A stretch of DNA of 64,000 bases from Chamaecyparis obtusa (Eukaryota > Streptophyta > Pinopsida > Cupressales > Cupressaceae), in assembly GCA_027943335.1 (NCBI GenBank), contig BSBK01006022.1, forward strand, positions 248,001-312,000, in the 5' to 3' direction. The notes under the pieces are model-generated. The model made no database searches and was not told the DNA's origin. It worked only from the letters and a program-made list of their open reading frames with translations. Both the position numbers and the translations under genes were made by a program. Positions 1 through 12,177 of this stretch are shown piece by piece (the stretch's first letter is position 1; every line of letters starts with the position of its first letter).

Positions 1-696
1 TTTCTATTTTGATCTTGTTAAAATTGTATGTTCTTATCTTACCTATAGATTGCAATTCTTTTGGATATAGTTTTAATATTTTTGGTTGTTCCATATTGTC
101 TAGAAGGATAGAGAAAGTCAAATTTGGATTTTGTTTCCCACAACTTGGCCACCATTTGCAACTTTGGCAACAAGGGGTTGAAGCTTAAGTTTGGTGAACA
201 ATTTTTTTGGGGGAATTGTCAACTCAAATAAACCTTGCATAACATTTAATAGGTCTGTAAAATGAATTTGTGACTATAAATTAGACCATTTTTTCTATGG
301 TTATTTTTGGGGAAATATTTTGTTTCTTGGGAAAGTTGTAGGATCCCCCAAAGCACAATTGTACAAATTTATTTGCACAAAAAATAAAAATATACATTAT
401 TATTTTTTTGCAATTTTTATTTTTTGTGAACCAAAAATTCTATTTTTTGTCATATTAAAACAGATGCCAACATTTTAAATAGATCATTTTTTTTTTGTCA
501 TGGGTTTTTTTAGTTGGTGTTTCATTTGTAGGTCCACACATCCTTTCTTTCTAGGTTGTTTCAACCTAAATGTACACCATGGTCAACATCATTTTTTGTA
601 GTTTGGAGCAAATTAATTTAATTTGCATACATAGTGAAAGGAACTTCACCTTTTAAGGTTTGCATGGGTTTTTTTTATGGTGTCTAGTTTGTTTAA

Positions 697-737
697 GTTG
701 GCACATATTTGAAGTGTGTTGGCACATATTTGAAGTG
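697..737. repeat. 20-bp direct repeat, two copies
   Basis: A 20-nt unit starting GTTGGCACAT occurs at 697-716 and again at 718-737, a period of 21 bp. The copies are identical. It looks like a slippage or filler duplication, with no sign of function. Confidence 0.8.
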
Positions 738-1502
738 CCATTACATTAGTGCTTTGTTATGCCTAAGTGCTATGCATTGGGCCCTGCACCAAGCCCCCAA
801 CCACTTGTGGTCTCTTCAAACCTCCTATCTAATTTCCCATGGTCTATGCTTCATAGTTTCTCAAATCCCATGTTGTTCCCTAACTGTCCAATGCCCACAA
901 TAATTGTTATGGCTATGAAACCATCAAATTTAAGCCTAATCTCTAGTGGAGTTTTCCTAGCAGCATAGAGAAACCATATTTGTGAAATTTTTTGGATGTT
1001 AATGTGAGGATATAAGATATGAAGAGTTGTAGGTGAATACATCAACACTAAGTTTCACAAAAAAAAATTATTTCCTTTTCTAATGTGGAATCAATGGTGG
1101 ACCCAACTCAAAAATTGCTAGATATTTATCTTATAAAATTTTGTGAAACTCCCTAATTTCAAGAAGCAGTTATGGAAACTAAAGGGGATCATTGAGGAAA
1201 ATTATTTAAATATGTAATCAAATGACATTTGATGGGCCTGGATTTCTAATCCCTATTATACTTCGACATATGAGTGAAGCTCAATCAGAAGAAGGAAATT
1301 TTATTTCAATTTTGAAGGGAAAGATAACAATATAATTTCTTTTTAGACATGATCTTTTATACAGGGATGTGGAGTCTTTGAACTCTCTGATGTTGTTTTG
1401 GAAATAAAGGAGATTTTATGAATCTTTGTGTTCATGTAATGTCCCGACAAGGAACCCTCAGAACATAGGGTTAAATATGCATTAAATAATTTTTTTCTTG
1501 CA

Positions 1503-1564
1503 ATCCATAACCAAAATACATAAGCAAGGGTGCATCCATAATGAAAATACATAAGCAAGGGTGA
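1503..1564. repeat. 31-bp tandem duplication
   Basis: A 31-nt unit starting ATCCATAA occurs at 1503-1533 and immediately again at 1534-1564, with a few substitutions between copies. It is a simple tandem duplication in noncoding DNA. Confidence 0.8.
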
Positions 1565-2775
1565 AAAAATTCCACGATTATCACAAAATCATGCACAAGT
1601 GGAAGACTCAGAAGCACTTCCAAGGGTTCTATGCCAACCCCTAAATAACCAAGAATGTACAATCCATGCTCAAGTCACCATGTGAGAGCCCATACCACAT
1701 CTACAAACCTCACGGGATAGGACCAGACCATCATCCACAGTTACCAAATGAAGAAACAAGTCCATCCTCAACATAATCCAATACTAGGTTCATTTTAAAT
1801 CCAAATCAAAAAGTGATCTGCACCATAACATACCAAATCTAAAAATAAAAAGTAAATATAAGAAAATGATCCCGCAAACACAAGGAATCTAAATATCAAG
1901 TTCATTTTATGCAGACTTAAGGGAACATTAAACTATTGTAAATTCACAAGAGTAGTCTCAAAGAAAATGCATAGAACCAAAAATTAGTGCAAAGATGAAT
2001 GCATTAGTTTGTTGAAACAAATGCATAGGATTAAGTAATGAATGTGCAAGAATAATGGACATATGTGCATAAATAATGCACATATGTGTCAAATCCTATA
2101 GGAAGCATAAATTAGAAAATAAACTAATGTCGACTACAATGTATGACCTAAATATGAACAACTCCATGTCGGGGAGTACCCAATACCATAAATCAAGGTC
2201 ATACACACTCAATATAATCATAATCAACATTTTGAAAGCTAATCTACTAAGAATATCATCATATACACAAAATCACTAAAAAGGAATGCAAGGGATATAA
2301 TGATCACATCATGCTTGAACTGTGTCATTGGAAGTAGTCTTCCACTTGTACATTGGTCCCTAGTAGTGACATACAATTCCACCCAGCCGCATGGTACCCT
2401 CAAGACCACCCCACAATGCTCGAAGAGATAGTCACATGGCTGAAACACATAAAGTACACACACAAAGAATGGATAACACACATGCCAATCAAATGCAATA
2501 ATTAAGGGATGGTACAAAACAAGAATCCCAATACAATCACTCAGATATAGATACGAGAATACAAGTACACAGGGTCACTACTATGTACTAACAATAGTTT
2601 GGTGTGGAAACTCAAGAGTGGGAGTGTCATCACATGGCACATGGTGGCCCATGCACCTTTGAGTGGTCCTTCTCTCATCAAGGACGCTAGTAATCCACAT
2701 CAACATTTACAAACAACAAGGCTATCCATACAATATCAACATCTGTAGGTGGAAAGGTACTAGGCCATATCAACA

Positions 2776-3567
2776 TGATGCAAGAGCATCCAGGGTGTAA
2801 GAGCAATCTTCCATCACCCAATGCTATTGTCTAGATTTTTAATAAGGGATATTTGGGAAAGGTTTCTATTTTTACTAAGTTTCTCATTTGAACACAGGTT
2901 GTTCCAATTACTTACTTGAAGGTTCATTTTGGACATAAAAGAATGGGAGTAAAGTTTTATGGCTAGATCAAGTCTGATTTTGAATATAATAAATTTTTGT
3001 TTTTATGGGGTGGTACAAGATCTTTGAACTCAATTTTGAAGGTCTTAAAGGCTCTAGAAGGGGTCAAAACTTGTCCAAGACAACATTACATTGTCCTAGG
3101 TAGAGAACGCTTTGAGGGGTTTCTAAAAAATGGTTATAATAGAAAATCAGGTACACGGCTCAAAAGTTATGGCCTTTTGAATTTGTGTCATCAAGACTCA
3201 AGTTTTGATACAAAAGAAAGAGAGGAACATTACTTAGGTTGAAAATTGAACCGCTAGGTGTGAAAATGGTAAAGTTTCACTTTGTAGAATATTCCAAGGT
3301 AGTTATTGGTGCTACACATATAGAGATGAAGTTGGGTTTTAGACTTAGTTCTAGAAGAGTAGTTTTGTGCTTTGTCTTGCAAATTATTATAATGAAAATG
3401 CTCATGCAACTATAGCATGCTATTTTTTTGAATATCGTAATGTCATTTTATTAAAGATAATAGAAAGAAAGTGTTTCTATTATTGCAATTGTTTGGTTCT
3501 CACAATTTTTTATTTATTTTCTTGTTATGTTGTGTGTTTGAGTTAGTAAGGGGAATACCGTTCATCA
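2776..3567 (+). repeat. 5' LTR of gypsy A
   Basis: About 792 bp, starting TGATGCAAGAGCATCC and ending TTCATCA two bases before the PBS. It is a diverged copy of the LTR that forms the arms of the palindrome at 62168-63785: the same opening block, the same order of landmarks and nearly the same length. The five bases before it are CAACA. No downstream partner LTR is in the window. Confidence 0.85.
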
Positions 3568-3569
3568 AG

Positions 3570-3581
3570 TGGTATCAGAGC
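3570..3581 (+). other. Primer-binding site of element A
   Basis: TGGTATCAGAGC, complementary to the 3' end of plant initiator tRNA-Met, lies two bases downstream of the LTR end. This fixes the element's orientation as plus. Confidence 0.9.
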
Positions 3582-3670
3582 ATAATTTCCTAAGTGTGTA
3601 AACAAATCATCGAATGTGACATAGTTTGTACCAAAACTATGGTTATGAATCTAAGAAATAAGTAAGGAAA

Positions 3671-4690
3671 ATGCCTCCACAAATGAATCATGGTGGAAGA
3701 ATGGTTGGTGTGAAAAAAGAGGGTTTTAGAGCCCTCTAGAGACAAGTACAAACATTGCAAGATGAGCTACATATATGACTTGATATTAGGGAAAGAGATG
3801 AAAGTGAGGATAATTTGGAGAAGAAAGACAATTTGAAGAAGAGAAAGAAGTGGCTAGAGATCCTGATGAAGCTAGGTTTTTTAGGGTCATTTCCAAGATT
3901 GGAAAAAGACTAAAAATTGAGGTTTCCATATTTTCTAGAAATCTTAATCCAGAAGAGTTGATCAGTTGGATCAATTATATGAAAGATTACTTTAAGTATG
4001 AAGAAGTAGAAGATCCTAAGAAGGATAGATTCAAAAAGGTCAAGCTAAAATGTCATACTAAAATCTGGTTGAAAGAAGTTTAGTTGGAGAGAAATAGAAG
4101 ATGGAAGGAGAAGATAACAAGATGGGATCAGATGGTGGAAAAATTGAAGAGGAAATTTATTCCTATTAACTATGAGCTTGATTTGTTGAAGAAAATACAA
4201 GGGTTGAAGAAAGCATGAAAATCTTTCTACGAGTATACAGAACGGTTCTATCGAGTCCTTATCAAAATGGGTCATTATAAATCCAACAAAGAGAAGGTTT
4301 TCCACTACACAAATATGTTGTGGTTGAGTATTAAAGAAGAGTTGATAATGGTAAGAATATCTATCATTGAATATGCATATCAATTTTCTTTAAAGGTAGA
4401 AGAAAAAATTAACAAGAAGTTTGAGAGAAAGAAAAATGGAAGAGGTTGTGGTGGAAAGCCTAGTGGATATATGGTCTTATGGAGGCCAAAATGAAGACCA
4501 AAAGAAGAATGATGAGTCTAGTAGAAGTTAGAATCAAAGGGAAAAAATTCCTATTGTCCTCAGGATAAAAATAACAAAGAGAAAAGAGGAAGAGGACAGG
4601 GAAGAGAAGGTTTATGTAGAACATGTTTCCAGTGCAAAGAAGGACATAGAGCTTATGAGTGTCCCCAACATCAAGGGAGGAAATTAGAAT
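3671..4690 (+). pseudogene. Gag of gypsy A (broken)
   Basis: Capsid/nucleocapsid precursor of a Ty3/gypsy element. Translation from the ATG at 3671 gives a gag N-terminus, an ARFFRVISKIGKR region, then the retrotransposon-gag core (about 3890-4380, with ELISWINYMKDYFKYEE). A basic linker and one CCHC knuckle follow near 4620-4665 (CFQCKEGHRAYEC, complete). In-frame stops occur near 3737, 3775, 4081 and 4216, with frame changes between segments. It is clearly homologous to the minus-strand gag at 61445-62167 (element F), which carries the same SKIGKRPKIEV block. Not functional; edges approximate. Confidence 0.85.
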
Positions 4691-4769
4691 AAAAAAACAA
4701 TAATGTATGAGTTGCACATGTAGATGAAGATGCTAAGTCATCACATTCTAAATATACTAAAAGAGGATA

Positions 4770-5330
4770 GGTCCTTGTTACTAGAAGAGCCTTGCTAAAT
4801 GATGAGAATGAACTTGAGTAATGGAAGAATTTGTTTCACACAAGATGCAAGTGTAATGGTAAAGTGTGCAATGCCATTATTGATGGTGGTAGTATTGATA
4901 ACCTTGTTTTAGAGGAAATGGTTAGTAAATTAAAGTTAGAGAGAAGGAAGCATATGAATCCCTATTGGATTTCTTGGTTTCAAAAGGATCACAAGGCTTT
5001 GATTAATGAACAATATCCGACAAAGTTCAAAATTGAAAACTATCATGATGAGTATTATGTGATTGCCTATGGTGTTTGTCATCTTTTGTTAGGGAGACCA
5101 TAATAATTTGATCATCATGTAGTACATGATGGGTATGCAAATACCTATTCTTTGATAAAAGGATGGAGTCCGACACAAGTTGAAGACATCAAAGGAAATA
5201 AAGGAAAAGGTATATAGTAATGAAAGAGTATGTTTAGTTAATAGAAGTTTCTAGAAGGCATGAAGCATGAACAAATGTGTTTCTCTTTAATTCCAAAAGT
5301 TGATAAAGAGGAAGTAGTAGATGTACCTAT
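4770..5330 (+). pseudogene. Retropepsin region of gypsy A (broken)
   Basis: Aspartic protease domain following gag. An open stretch at 4831-5103 contains an active-site-like IDGGSIDNLV and the distal LLLGRP motif that closes plant gypsy proteases. The usual D-S/T-G catalytic triplet reads D-G-G here, as in element F (VDGGS), so this may be a lineage variant rather than a simple lesion. The open frame stops at 5104, and the pre-RT linker continues (IPKVDKEEVVDVP) until the element is cut at 5343 by element B. Confidence 0.8.
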
Positions 5331-5343
5331 GTGGGGCGTCCAT

Positions 5344-6099
5344 TGATGGAGGGACCTCACAGAGATCAATCCAATTGGGCAACAAGAATAAACACATCGA
5401 AATAACACAAGAAAGTATGGAGAGAACAAACAAGATATGCATCTATTGACTGGAAATGAGTTACATTGATTTGGAAACATACATGCCTTCATACATGCCA
5501 AGCTACAAGAAGCTTGCTTCATTACATTCTTTGATCAAAGACCTTAAACTTTGATTTTAGAGATTATCCTTGATTCCTTACTAAGATCCCCTTTCTAGAG
5601 AAGTATTACATTACATAAATAGGCATCGCAACATGTAGGTCAACCCAAGAACAAAGAAAATTCCCCAAGAACAAGGAAACATGTTAAAGAAAATAGGACA
5701 AGTCCTAAATCATAAGGAACTCGACCCATAAAATGTGCAAGGCACACTGAACCAAGATTTAGGTCCACACATGATCTAAGAATGAACATGTATGCACCAT
5801 TGATCTTTGAAAGACATAGATGTCCATTGTAAGATTGGAAATTACCGATCGGTCATAAATTGGCAAGAACACACCACCTGAGAAAATCATAACTCAAGAA
5901 ACATTAAACCAAATGAGTTGTGAACCTAGGAACATGGTCCAAGATAAGTCTTGGATACAATCCAATCATCGTGTAAGCTAACTCAAACATATGATGGATC
6001 ACCAACTTGATCTCTCAGATTGGAAAATGAGAACAGTATTGAATATAAATATTTTTGGTTGATGCAAGATTTCTCTAAATCAAAGATGCTCCTCCATCA
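5344..6099 (-). repeat. 3' LTR of chromovirus B
   Basis: About 756 bp, starting TGATGGAGGG and ending CCTCCATCA on the plus strand, a perfect 9-bp terminal inverted repeat. It is followed inward by GACACCTGGGG, the reverse complement of the sequence preceding the 3' LTR. The same inner context follows the LTRs of E1, E2, F and G. It matches the 5' LTR at 12178-12954. The five bases outside it are TCCAT. Confidence 0.9.
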
Positions 6100-6109
6100 G
6101 ACACCTGGG

Positions 6110-6325
6110 GTTATTAAGAAAGTGAGTCTCCCACTTTGCAACCTGAGAATAATTAAAATGATCCAACTCAACTTGATAAATCCAAGAAAAATATTCAACT
6201 GGTTTGTCCCTCCACTTTACAAAATATCCCAAATATTCCTTTCTCTTGGTACTCCTTCCTTCTTTTTTCTCCAAAGTCATCTCAATCTCATCCATTTGTT
6301 TCTCCAGATACTCCCATTTCACTTA
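6110..6325 (-). pseudogene. Chromodomain of chromovirus B
   Basis: C-terminal end of the integrase polyprotein. Translation on the minus strand shows the chromodomain pattern EYLGYFVKWRDKPVEYFSW, close to the canonical aromatic-cage region (YLVKWKG...SWE). In chromoviruses this module guides integration by binding modified chromatin. It is followed directly by the PPT context and the 3' LTR. The equivalent domain is seen in E1, E2 and G. Confidence 0.85.
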
Positions 6326-7430
6326 TGAAACATCTACAAGCTCATGATATTCTTACAAATCAACAATATTGAATATAGGCTATATATCCATATCTTCAGG
6401 AATTTAACTTCAAAAGCATTTATGGAGTCAAATTTTTTAAATATTCTACAAGGTTCAAATTTCCTCATCTTCAACTTGCTATAAGTTCCAACCGAAAACC
6501 TTCCTTTCTTCAAATGAACCATAAGTTCATCTCCTATTGCAAAATCCTTATGTTTCCTTGTTTTATCTTCCTTCTCCTTATACTTCAAATTACTACACTC
6601 CAAATGACACTTAACCTCTTCATGTAATGACTTCATAAAATTTGCATAATCTTTTGCTTCAACACTCCTTTTCCCTTCATGACTAAGATTCCTTAATTTT
6701 TGAACTCCTTTAGGATTCATGCGAGTAACTATTTTAAATGGTTTCCTTCTTATGATCCTATTCACCAAATTTTTATATGCAAACTCATCTTGTGGTAAAA
6801 CTAAATCCAAATTACCTGATTTGTCTCCAACCAAACATCTTAGTAAATTACCAAAAATACTATTTACAACCTTTGTCTGTCCATTGGTATGTTGGTGAAA
6901 ATTATAACTAAACTTCAAATCAGTGTTCAACTTCTTCCAAAGTGTCCTCCAAAAATAACCAACAAACTTAATATCCCTATTTGAAACTATACTCTTCGGT
7001 AATCCATGCAATCTCGCAATCTCCCTAAAGAACAAGTCAACAACATGCACACAATTTGATGCTTTCTTACAAGGAATAAAATTGACATCTTAGAAAATTT
7101 TTCAACTACCACAAATATAGAATCATTACCTCTTTGTGTCGTAGGAAATTCCAAAACAAAATCCATACTAATATCTTCCCAAGTTCTATTAGGTATTGGT
7201 AAAGGTGTATACAATCCACCATTTTGACTAACTCCATTATAAACTTCACAAATTATACAACTCTGAACAAATCTCCAAACATCCTTATGAATCCCTAGCC
7301 AAAAATATATTTCACTCAACAAAATCATTGTCTTATCGATTCCAAGATTTCTTGTAAGTCCTCCACTATGGTTTTACTTAATTAGATTATCCCTCATTGA
7401 GCCTCTAGGTATGCACAATTGAACCCCTCT
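6326..7430 (-). pseudogene. Integrase of chromovirus B (broken)
   Basis: Retroviral-type integrase read from about 7430 down to 6326. The zinc-finger half shows NHSGGL...SCIICEVYNG, with the second histidine position degraded compared with HSSGLAGHFG in E2. The catalytic core shows ISMDFVLEFP for the first Asp and SNRDIKF for the second. The third acidic residue is lost: the conserved GQTEVVN block reads GQTKVVN, a Glu-to-Lys change. A frameshift near 7000-7050 joins the two halves. The C-terminal GPY-like region continues to the chromodomain. Not active. Confidence 0.88.
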
Positions 7431-8067
7431 AAACAACATATCATCTGAAATGAAATAATCCAACCACTTTCTTCGGTCAATTGTAATAGGTCCTTATAAG
7501 CCTTCCATGGTTTTGCAAAATCAGGACCTATCTCATATGAACTCTTCAATTCATCAAATCCCAACACTTCCACTCTCATCTCTGTCCCAAAATTCCTTCT
7601 TCTAATCAATGCATCAACGACCTTATTTGACTGTCCACTTCTATTCTTTAACACAAAAGTGTAACTTTGCAAGAACTCAACCCATCTCATATATCTATGA
7701 TTTAACTTTCCTTCACTACCCAGATATTGCAATGCTTTATGATTAGTATACAACACAAATTCCTTCATTATCAATAAATGTATCCACTTCTTCAAATCTT
7801 GAAATATGGCATAGAAATCCTTATCATAAAGTGAATATCTCTTCTTACCATTATTCAACTTCTCATTGTAAAAAGCAACAGGTCTACCTTCTTGACTCAA
7901 TACAACTCCAATTGCATTCCCACTTGCATCATAATCAACTTGGAATATCTTAGTGAAATTAGGTAAATCCAATACTAGTCATTCAATAAATTTTTTCTTC
8001 AATAAGTCAAAACTTTTATATGCTCCATGTGTCCATTTGAAATCCTTCTGATCCCCTCTCATAGTTT
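7394..8067 (-). pseudogene. RNase H and linker of chromovirus B
   Basis: Open frame 7972-7394 encodes the Ty3/gypsy RNase H: FQVDYDASGNAIGVVLSQEG (first catalytic Asp), the YSLYDKDFYAI block, and the LYTNHKALQYL and NKVVDALIRR motifs. It ends in the linker leading to integrase. In the polyprotein the upstream neighbour is RT, but the LTR fragment J separates them at 8068-9475. Confidence 0.88.
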
Positions 8068-9475
8068 CTATCATAGGTAATCATTAAGCCCAAAAGGAGG
8101 CAAGCACAACTAGGAGGGGGGGTGAATCAATTGTGTGTACCTAATTATATTAATCTCACTTTAGCCACTTATATATAAAAGATAAACAATAATGCAAGAT
8201 CCTCACCACAAAATATAGAATACATTGATTTGTTCTCAGAGAAATTTGGTTAAGGGAAAACCCCAGTGGGAGTCAAACCCACTAGATGAGTGTACTCTAT
8301 TAAAAGTACTTCCCGATTAAGAGAAAAATAGAGAAAAAATGATACACTTGTAACCAAAGGATTACAACCCAATCTGTAGGTTCACTACCTAGAGCTCATT
8401 GCTCACAATACAATCTTAGATTTGGCCCTTATTCAGGTTCACTGATCTAACTTTAATTACAAAGGGGTGGACACATAGTCCTTATAACTAAACTGACAAA
8501 TATAATCTCCTATGCCAATATAGTTCCAATGAATTACAAACTCTTCCTTAAGTGCATAACACATATATACAATCCTTTCTCTCACACACATCAATTAGAA
8601 AATGATCTCTCATTTATAGTGATTACAAAGAATAATCAACCAATGGTCAGATAAGACCTAATACAATGAAAGATATAAACACCATGCTCAATCCTCTATG
8701 CAATCCAAATCAAGTAAGCTAAGACTTAGATAGGACCCAAATCTTCATCCTTGTACATGCTATATCATCACCACTGCATCACCAAGAATTGTAACACATT
8801 ACTCCATCAAGTTGGTTGGGACATAAATGAAGAAATGCTAACACACTACTAAAGCAACAAATCTGATCATCACAAAAAATACGAACCAACAACATGATCA
8901 TCACATGATCCAAGAACACCAACAAGAAGCATGAATACCATCCATAACCTTCACATCATATCCAATATGAAATCCAAACTCATCTTTGACTCTAATCAAC
9001 ATGAACACTAAAATACCAAACTCAAACATAAAAAAATATTACTTATTGTACTTTGAATCATGAACAACACTAGATATGATCACAATGATAAGGGATCATA
9101 CAATAACCAGCTTCACAACTTACAAAACATCACATCTGAGTCGTACCGAACCAAATACACAACCACTATTCACAAGAACACTTTGACACTAGTGACCAGA
9201 AACTTGATCACATCTTACTCAAATTATCAAACCAATCTTTACGAACCTTTGTAGATGATCTACAAACATCCCAGAATAATATGTCACCATCACATCTCAA
9301 GGTCTTTATTATAGCATCTAAACAACTGAAATCCACCTTACCAAATGTACTGAACACATTGTTTGAGACAAAAACAAGTATGTTGACATCAATGAAAAAA
9401 TGTTAATGTTAGCACACCCAAATCCAAAACTCTTATATGCTCAAAAATCTTCCAACAATCTCCCCATTTGGCATT
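8068..9475 (-). mobile_element. LTR remnant J (copia type)
   Basis: A roughly 1.4-kb noncoding block interrupts the B polyprotein between RT and RNase H. On the plus strand it shows ACTAGGAGGGGGGGTGAATCA near 8109-8128, an AAAACCCCAGTGGG block near 8258, and an end CCAACA at 9457 followed by ATCTCCCCATTTGG. These match the U5 motif, internal block and PPT of elements D and H. The order shows a minus-strand element: about 20-30 bp of interior with the PPT, then one LTR. The rest of the element is missing, so this is a truncated insertion or deletion product. The exact left edge is uncertain. Confidence 0.75.
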
Positions 9476-10330
9476 GATGGCAACATATGTAGTGAATTGA
9501 AATTCCTGATAAACTTCTGATAAAAACTAGCTAATCCATGAAAAGATCTAACTTCCCCAACACTCTCTAGTGTAGGGCATTCTAAAATTGATTTAACCTT
9601 CTCCGGATCCATCTTCAATCCTTTGACTAAAATCACAAATCCAAGATACACTATTTCCTCCTTCATGAAAGTACATTTATTGAAGTTAATCACCAATTGT
9701 TCTTCCTTCAATCTCGACAATACTTGTCTCAAGTGTAACAATATTCTCCTTTGTTCTTATTGAGAATCAGAATATCATCTAAGTACACAATTACAAAATT
9801 ACCTAAGAATTTATTCAACACTTCATTTATAAACCTTGTGAAACTACTAGGTGTATTAGTTAATTCAAATGACATAACTAACCACTCATACAAACCTTAA
9901 TTAGTCTTTCATTCATCGCCTTCTTTGATTTTGATCTAATGATACACACTCTTCAAGTCAATCTTATTAAAATACCTTACTCCACTCAAATAATCCCTTA
10001 TGTCATCCATTATAGGGAAAGGAAATCTTTACTTCACCGTGATCTTATTAATAGCTCTATAATTAGTACGCATTCACCATTCTCCATTTTTCTTAGGTTC
10101 CAATACTACAGGTATTGCACAAGGAGTCAAAATTTCTCTGATCAAACCATTCTGTAATAATTCTTTCACTTGTCTATTCAACTCCTCATTTTATGTTGGT
10201 GTCATTCTATGTGGTTCTTTCTATGTCATTCTAGGAGCCATGAACAAGAGCCATGAACATAAAACTAGCTCATACAATGAATGATACTCCTAACAAGTGG
10301 TAATCCATAAGGTACCTTATTTGAAATGAT
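9476..10330 (-). pseudogene. Reverse transcriptase of chromovirus B (broken)
   Basis: Minus-strand RT in several frames. The palm motif [10 protein letters not shown] lies near 9770, followed by NKCTFMKEEIVYLGFV and GEVRSFHGLASFYQKFIRNF in the open segment 9741-9433, which are thumb and connection landmarks of Ty3/gypsy RT. The N-terminal part (9750-10330) is heavily interrupted. The C-terminal end is displaced by LTR fragment J, after which RNase H resumes at 8067. Confidence 0.88.
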
Positions 10331-10439
10331 TCCCTCAAATCCTAATAGTAAATCCCTTACCTCTAGTGGTTATTCATCCACTATTCCCAAATTAGGTTTC
10401 CTAGGAATTAAAGAACACACATACTTTCTTTCTTCAATC

Positions 10440-10960
10440 CATCCAAGGATTTCCTTCCTTCAACCAAAAAAACCATTACTATAGTAAAATTATCACTCTT
10501 AATTAGGATCTTCTACCAAAGACAACAAAACTTGCTTCATCCTATTTTCTACTATAGTATACCTATTCAGTCTACCATCATGTATTTCTTGTCTATCATA
10601 CTGCCAATGTCTACCCAACAAGATATGACAACAATCCATCAACTTGATATTACAAAGAAATTCGTCATGATAAGATCCAATTTTAAATTTCGCAAGGCAC
10701 TGTTCACTTACCATAACTTTATTCTCATCATTAACCCATGTGATCTAATATGGCTTAGGGTGCTTCTACCTTGGAAACTGCAACTTGGTAACCAACTCCT
10801 CTGATGCTAGGTTATTTGAACTCCCACTGAAAAGTGTTGTAATCCACTGTCAACGATGACCTTACAACATTTTTTAGTAACTTTACATCTTGTCTTGAAC
10901 AAATGCTTCCTTAACACTAATTCTTGATCATGTTCCTTATTACATAAGACCCTTTAGATC
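10440..10960 (-). pseudogene. Protease region of chromovirus B (broken)
   Basis: Retropepsin-like domain. A VDSG active-site remnant is visible near 10840. The segment 10714-10499 carries LAKFKIGSYHDEFLCNI and CHILLGRHWQYDRQ, equivalent to LLLGRPWQFD in element F, with Pro changed to His. A frameshift separates the two parts. Pro-to-His in the LLGRP motif and the broken frame indicate decay. Confidence 0.75.
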
Positions 10961-11029
10961 ATCATATTTTCTCCATCTTCTGGTTTATTCATAGATTCAG
11001 GTGACTCTTCTTGCATGAGTCCATTTCTG

Positions 11030-12079
11030 CTAATGCTAACAGTCTTCTTTCTTGAATTCTCATGAGTACATTCAAAGGCTCTGTGACCTTCTTCTCCACA
11101 TTTGAAACAAGTTCCTTTAAACTAGTTCTTGTCCTCTCTTTTGTAACCATTACCTATAGAGTAACCCCCTCCTCTTCCTTGGTATGAACTCTTTTCTTTC
11201 CATTCATACTTTCCTTATCTTGCCCAGAGTGAGATCTACCTCCTTCTACAAATGAACTACCTCTACCCCTCTAACATATTCCATCTCTTCCTCTCTATTT
11301 ATGTTCATGGCTCTTGTTCAACTTTTCCTCTACTTTTAGTCAAACTGATAGGCCTCCTCAATGCTATCTATTTTTACCAAACTAATTTCATCTTGAATAG
11401 ATTTCCTCAAAACATTCATGTATCTCACAATTATTTCAACTTCATGATCCATATGTCCAAATCTAATATTCAACCTATAGAATTCTTCATTATATTCCTT
11501 TAGAGTAGATTTCTTTTGCTTTAGGTTCTGTAATTTCCTCAACAAACTAATTTGATAATCACCAGGTAAGAGTTTACCCTTCAACTTGTTTACCATTTTA
11601 TCTCAAGATTTGATCTTTTCCTTTTTTCTCCTTTGTCTATCTATCTGCAAATGTTCCCACCATAAAGATTCATGTCCTTTAAACTTAGTGCTAGAAATCT
11701 TCACCTTCTTGTCTGCATAAGTGTTCTCATATTCAAAATAATTTTCCATCTCCATGATCCAATCCAAAAATTCATCAACATCAAGTTTACCATCATAATC
11801 TGGTAAATTGAGATGTGGTTTGGTATTCACATTAGTTAGACCCTTGATGAATATTTGATCACCTTGTTCCATTTAAAGTTCATTATTTTCAACCACTACC
11901 TCAGCTTCATCATCACTTACATCCTCAATAGGTCTACCTCTTCTTTGGACAATCTCCATTGCTTCTAATCTAGCTACAATTTGCCTCAACATATCCATCA
12001 TGCATGGATCTATTTCTCTCCTTCCTAGAACCATTTTGTCCACCCTCTGCAATTGTAGGTGAGGTCTCAACTCTGCCAT
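11030..12079 (-). pseudogene. Gag of chromovirus B (broken)
   Basis: Begins at the ATG at 12079 with MAELRPHLQLQ, continues through IEDVSDDEAE, and then the retrotransposon-gag core (DYDGKLDVDEFLDWIMEMENYFEYE; WWEHLQIDRQRRKKEK). A stop separates the first two open segments at about 11873 and another lies near 11600. An RG-rich linker precedes one complete zinc knuckle near 11070-11110 (CFKCGEEGHRAFEC). The start is supported by its position just downstream (minus strand) of the PBS at 12152-12163 and by the parallel gag of E1. Confidence 0.88.
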
Positions 12080-12151
12080 CCTACAACCAAATTAACTTAA
12101 GGCTTCACAAAAATCAGGTTCAACAATCAACTTCACAAGGAACACAACTTA

Positions 12152-12163
12152 GCTCTGATACCA
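12152..12163 (-). other. Primer-binding site of chromovirus B
   Basis: GCTCTGATACCA on the plus strand is the complement of the tRNA-Met PBS. It lies 14 bp inside the 5' LTR edge at 12178 and fixes the element's minus orientation. Confidence 0.9.
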
Positions 12164-12177
12164 CTTGTCATAGCCAC

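Larger units (their letters stand above)
1..2775. other. AT-rich stretch without a gene
   Basis: I see no sustained reading frame, RNA gene or clear LTR pair here. The DNA is AT-rich with homopolymer runs, and only short frames full of stops occur on either strand. Two short direct repeats are listed separately. The part from about 1435 to 2775 has a slightly different, more mixed composition and could be an old LTR fragment, because a TGTCCCG-type start appears at about 1440. No partner copy, PBS or PPT was found to support that. The right edge is set by the LTR of element A. Confidence 0.6.
2776..5343 (+). mobile_element. Ty3/gypsy element A, 5' portion
   Basis: Plus-strand LTR retrotransposon remnant with, in order, a 5' LTR, a tRNA-Met primer-binding site, gag with one zinc knuckle, and a retropepsin domain. 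It stops abruptly at 5343, where the LTR of the minus-strand element B begins. The RT, RNase H, integrase and 3' LTR were not found on the far side of B or anywhere else in the window. Its gag and LTR are related to elements F and G at the right end, so one gypsy family appears at both ends of the window. Frames are broken by many stops, so it is old and inactive. Confidence 0.85.

Noticed and set aside
697..1564. Short direct repeats as a CRISPR-like or satellite array
   Set aside because: Each repeat has only two copies with no regular spacers; simple tandem duplications.
2076..2517. Small frames on both strands in the left noncoding region
   Set aside because: No family motif, no homologous copy and no codon-level signal; random open stretches in AT-rich DNA.
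1435..2775. Possible solo LTR starting TGTCCCG
   Set aside because: No second copy, PBS, PPT or target duplication in the window, and the right end cannot be placed. Left as unannotated AT-rich DNA.
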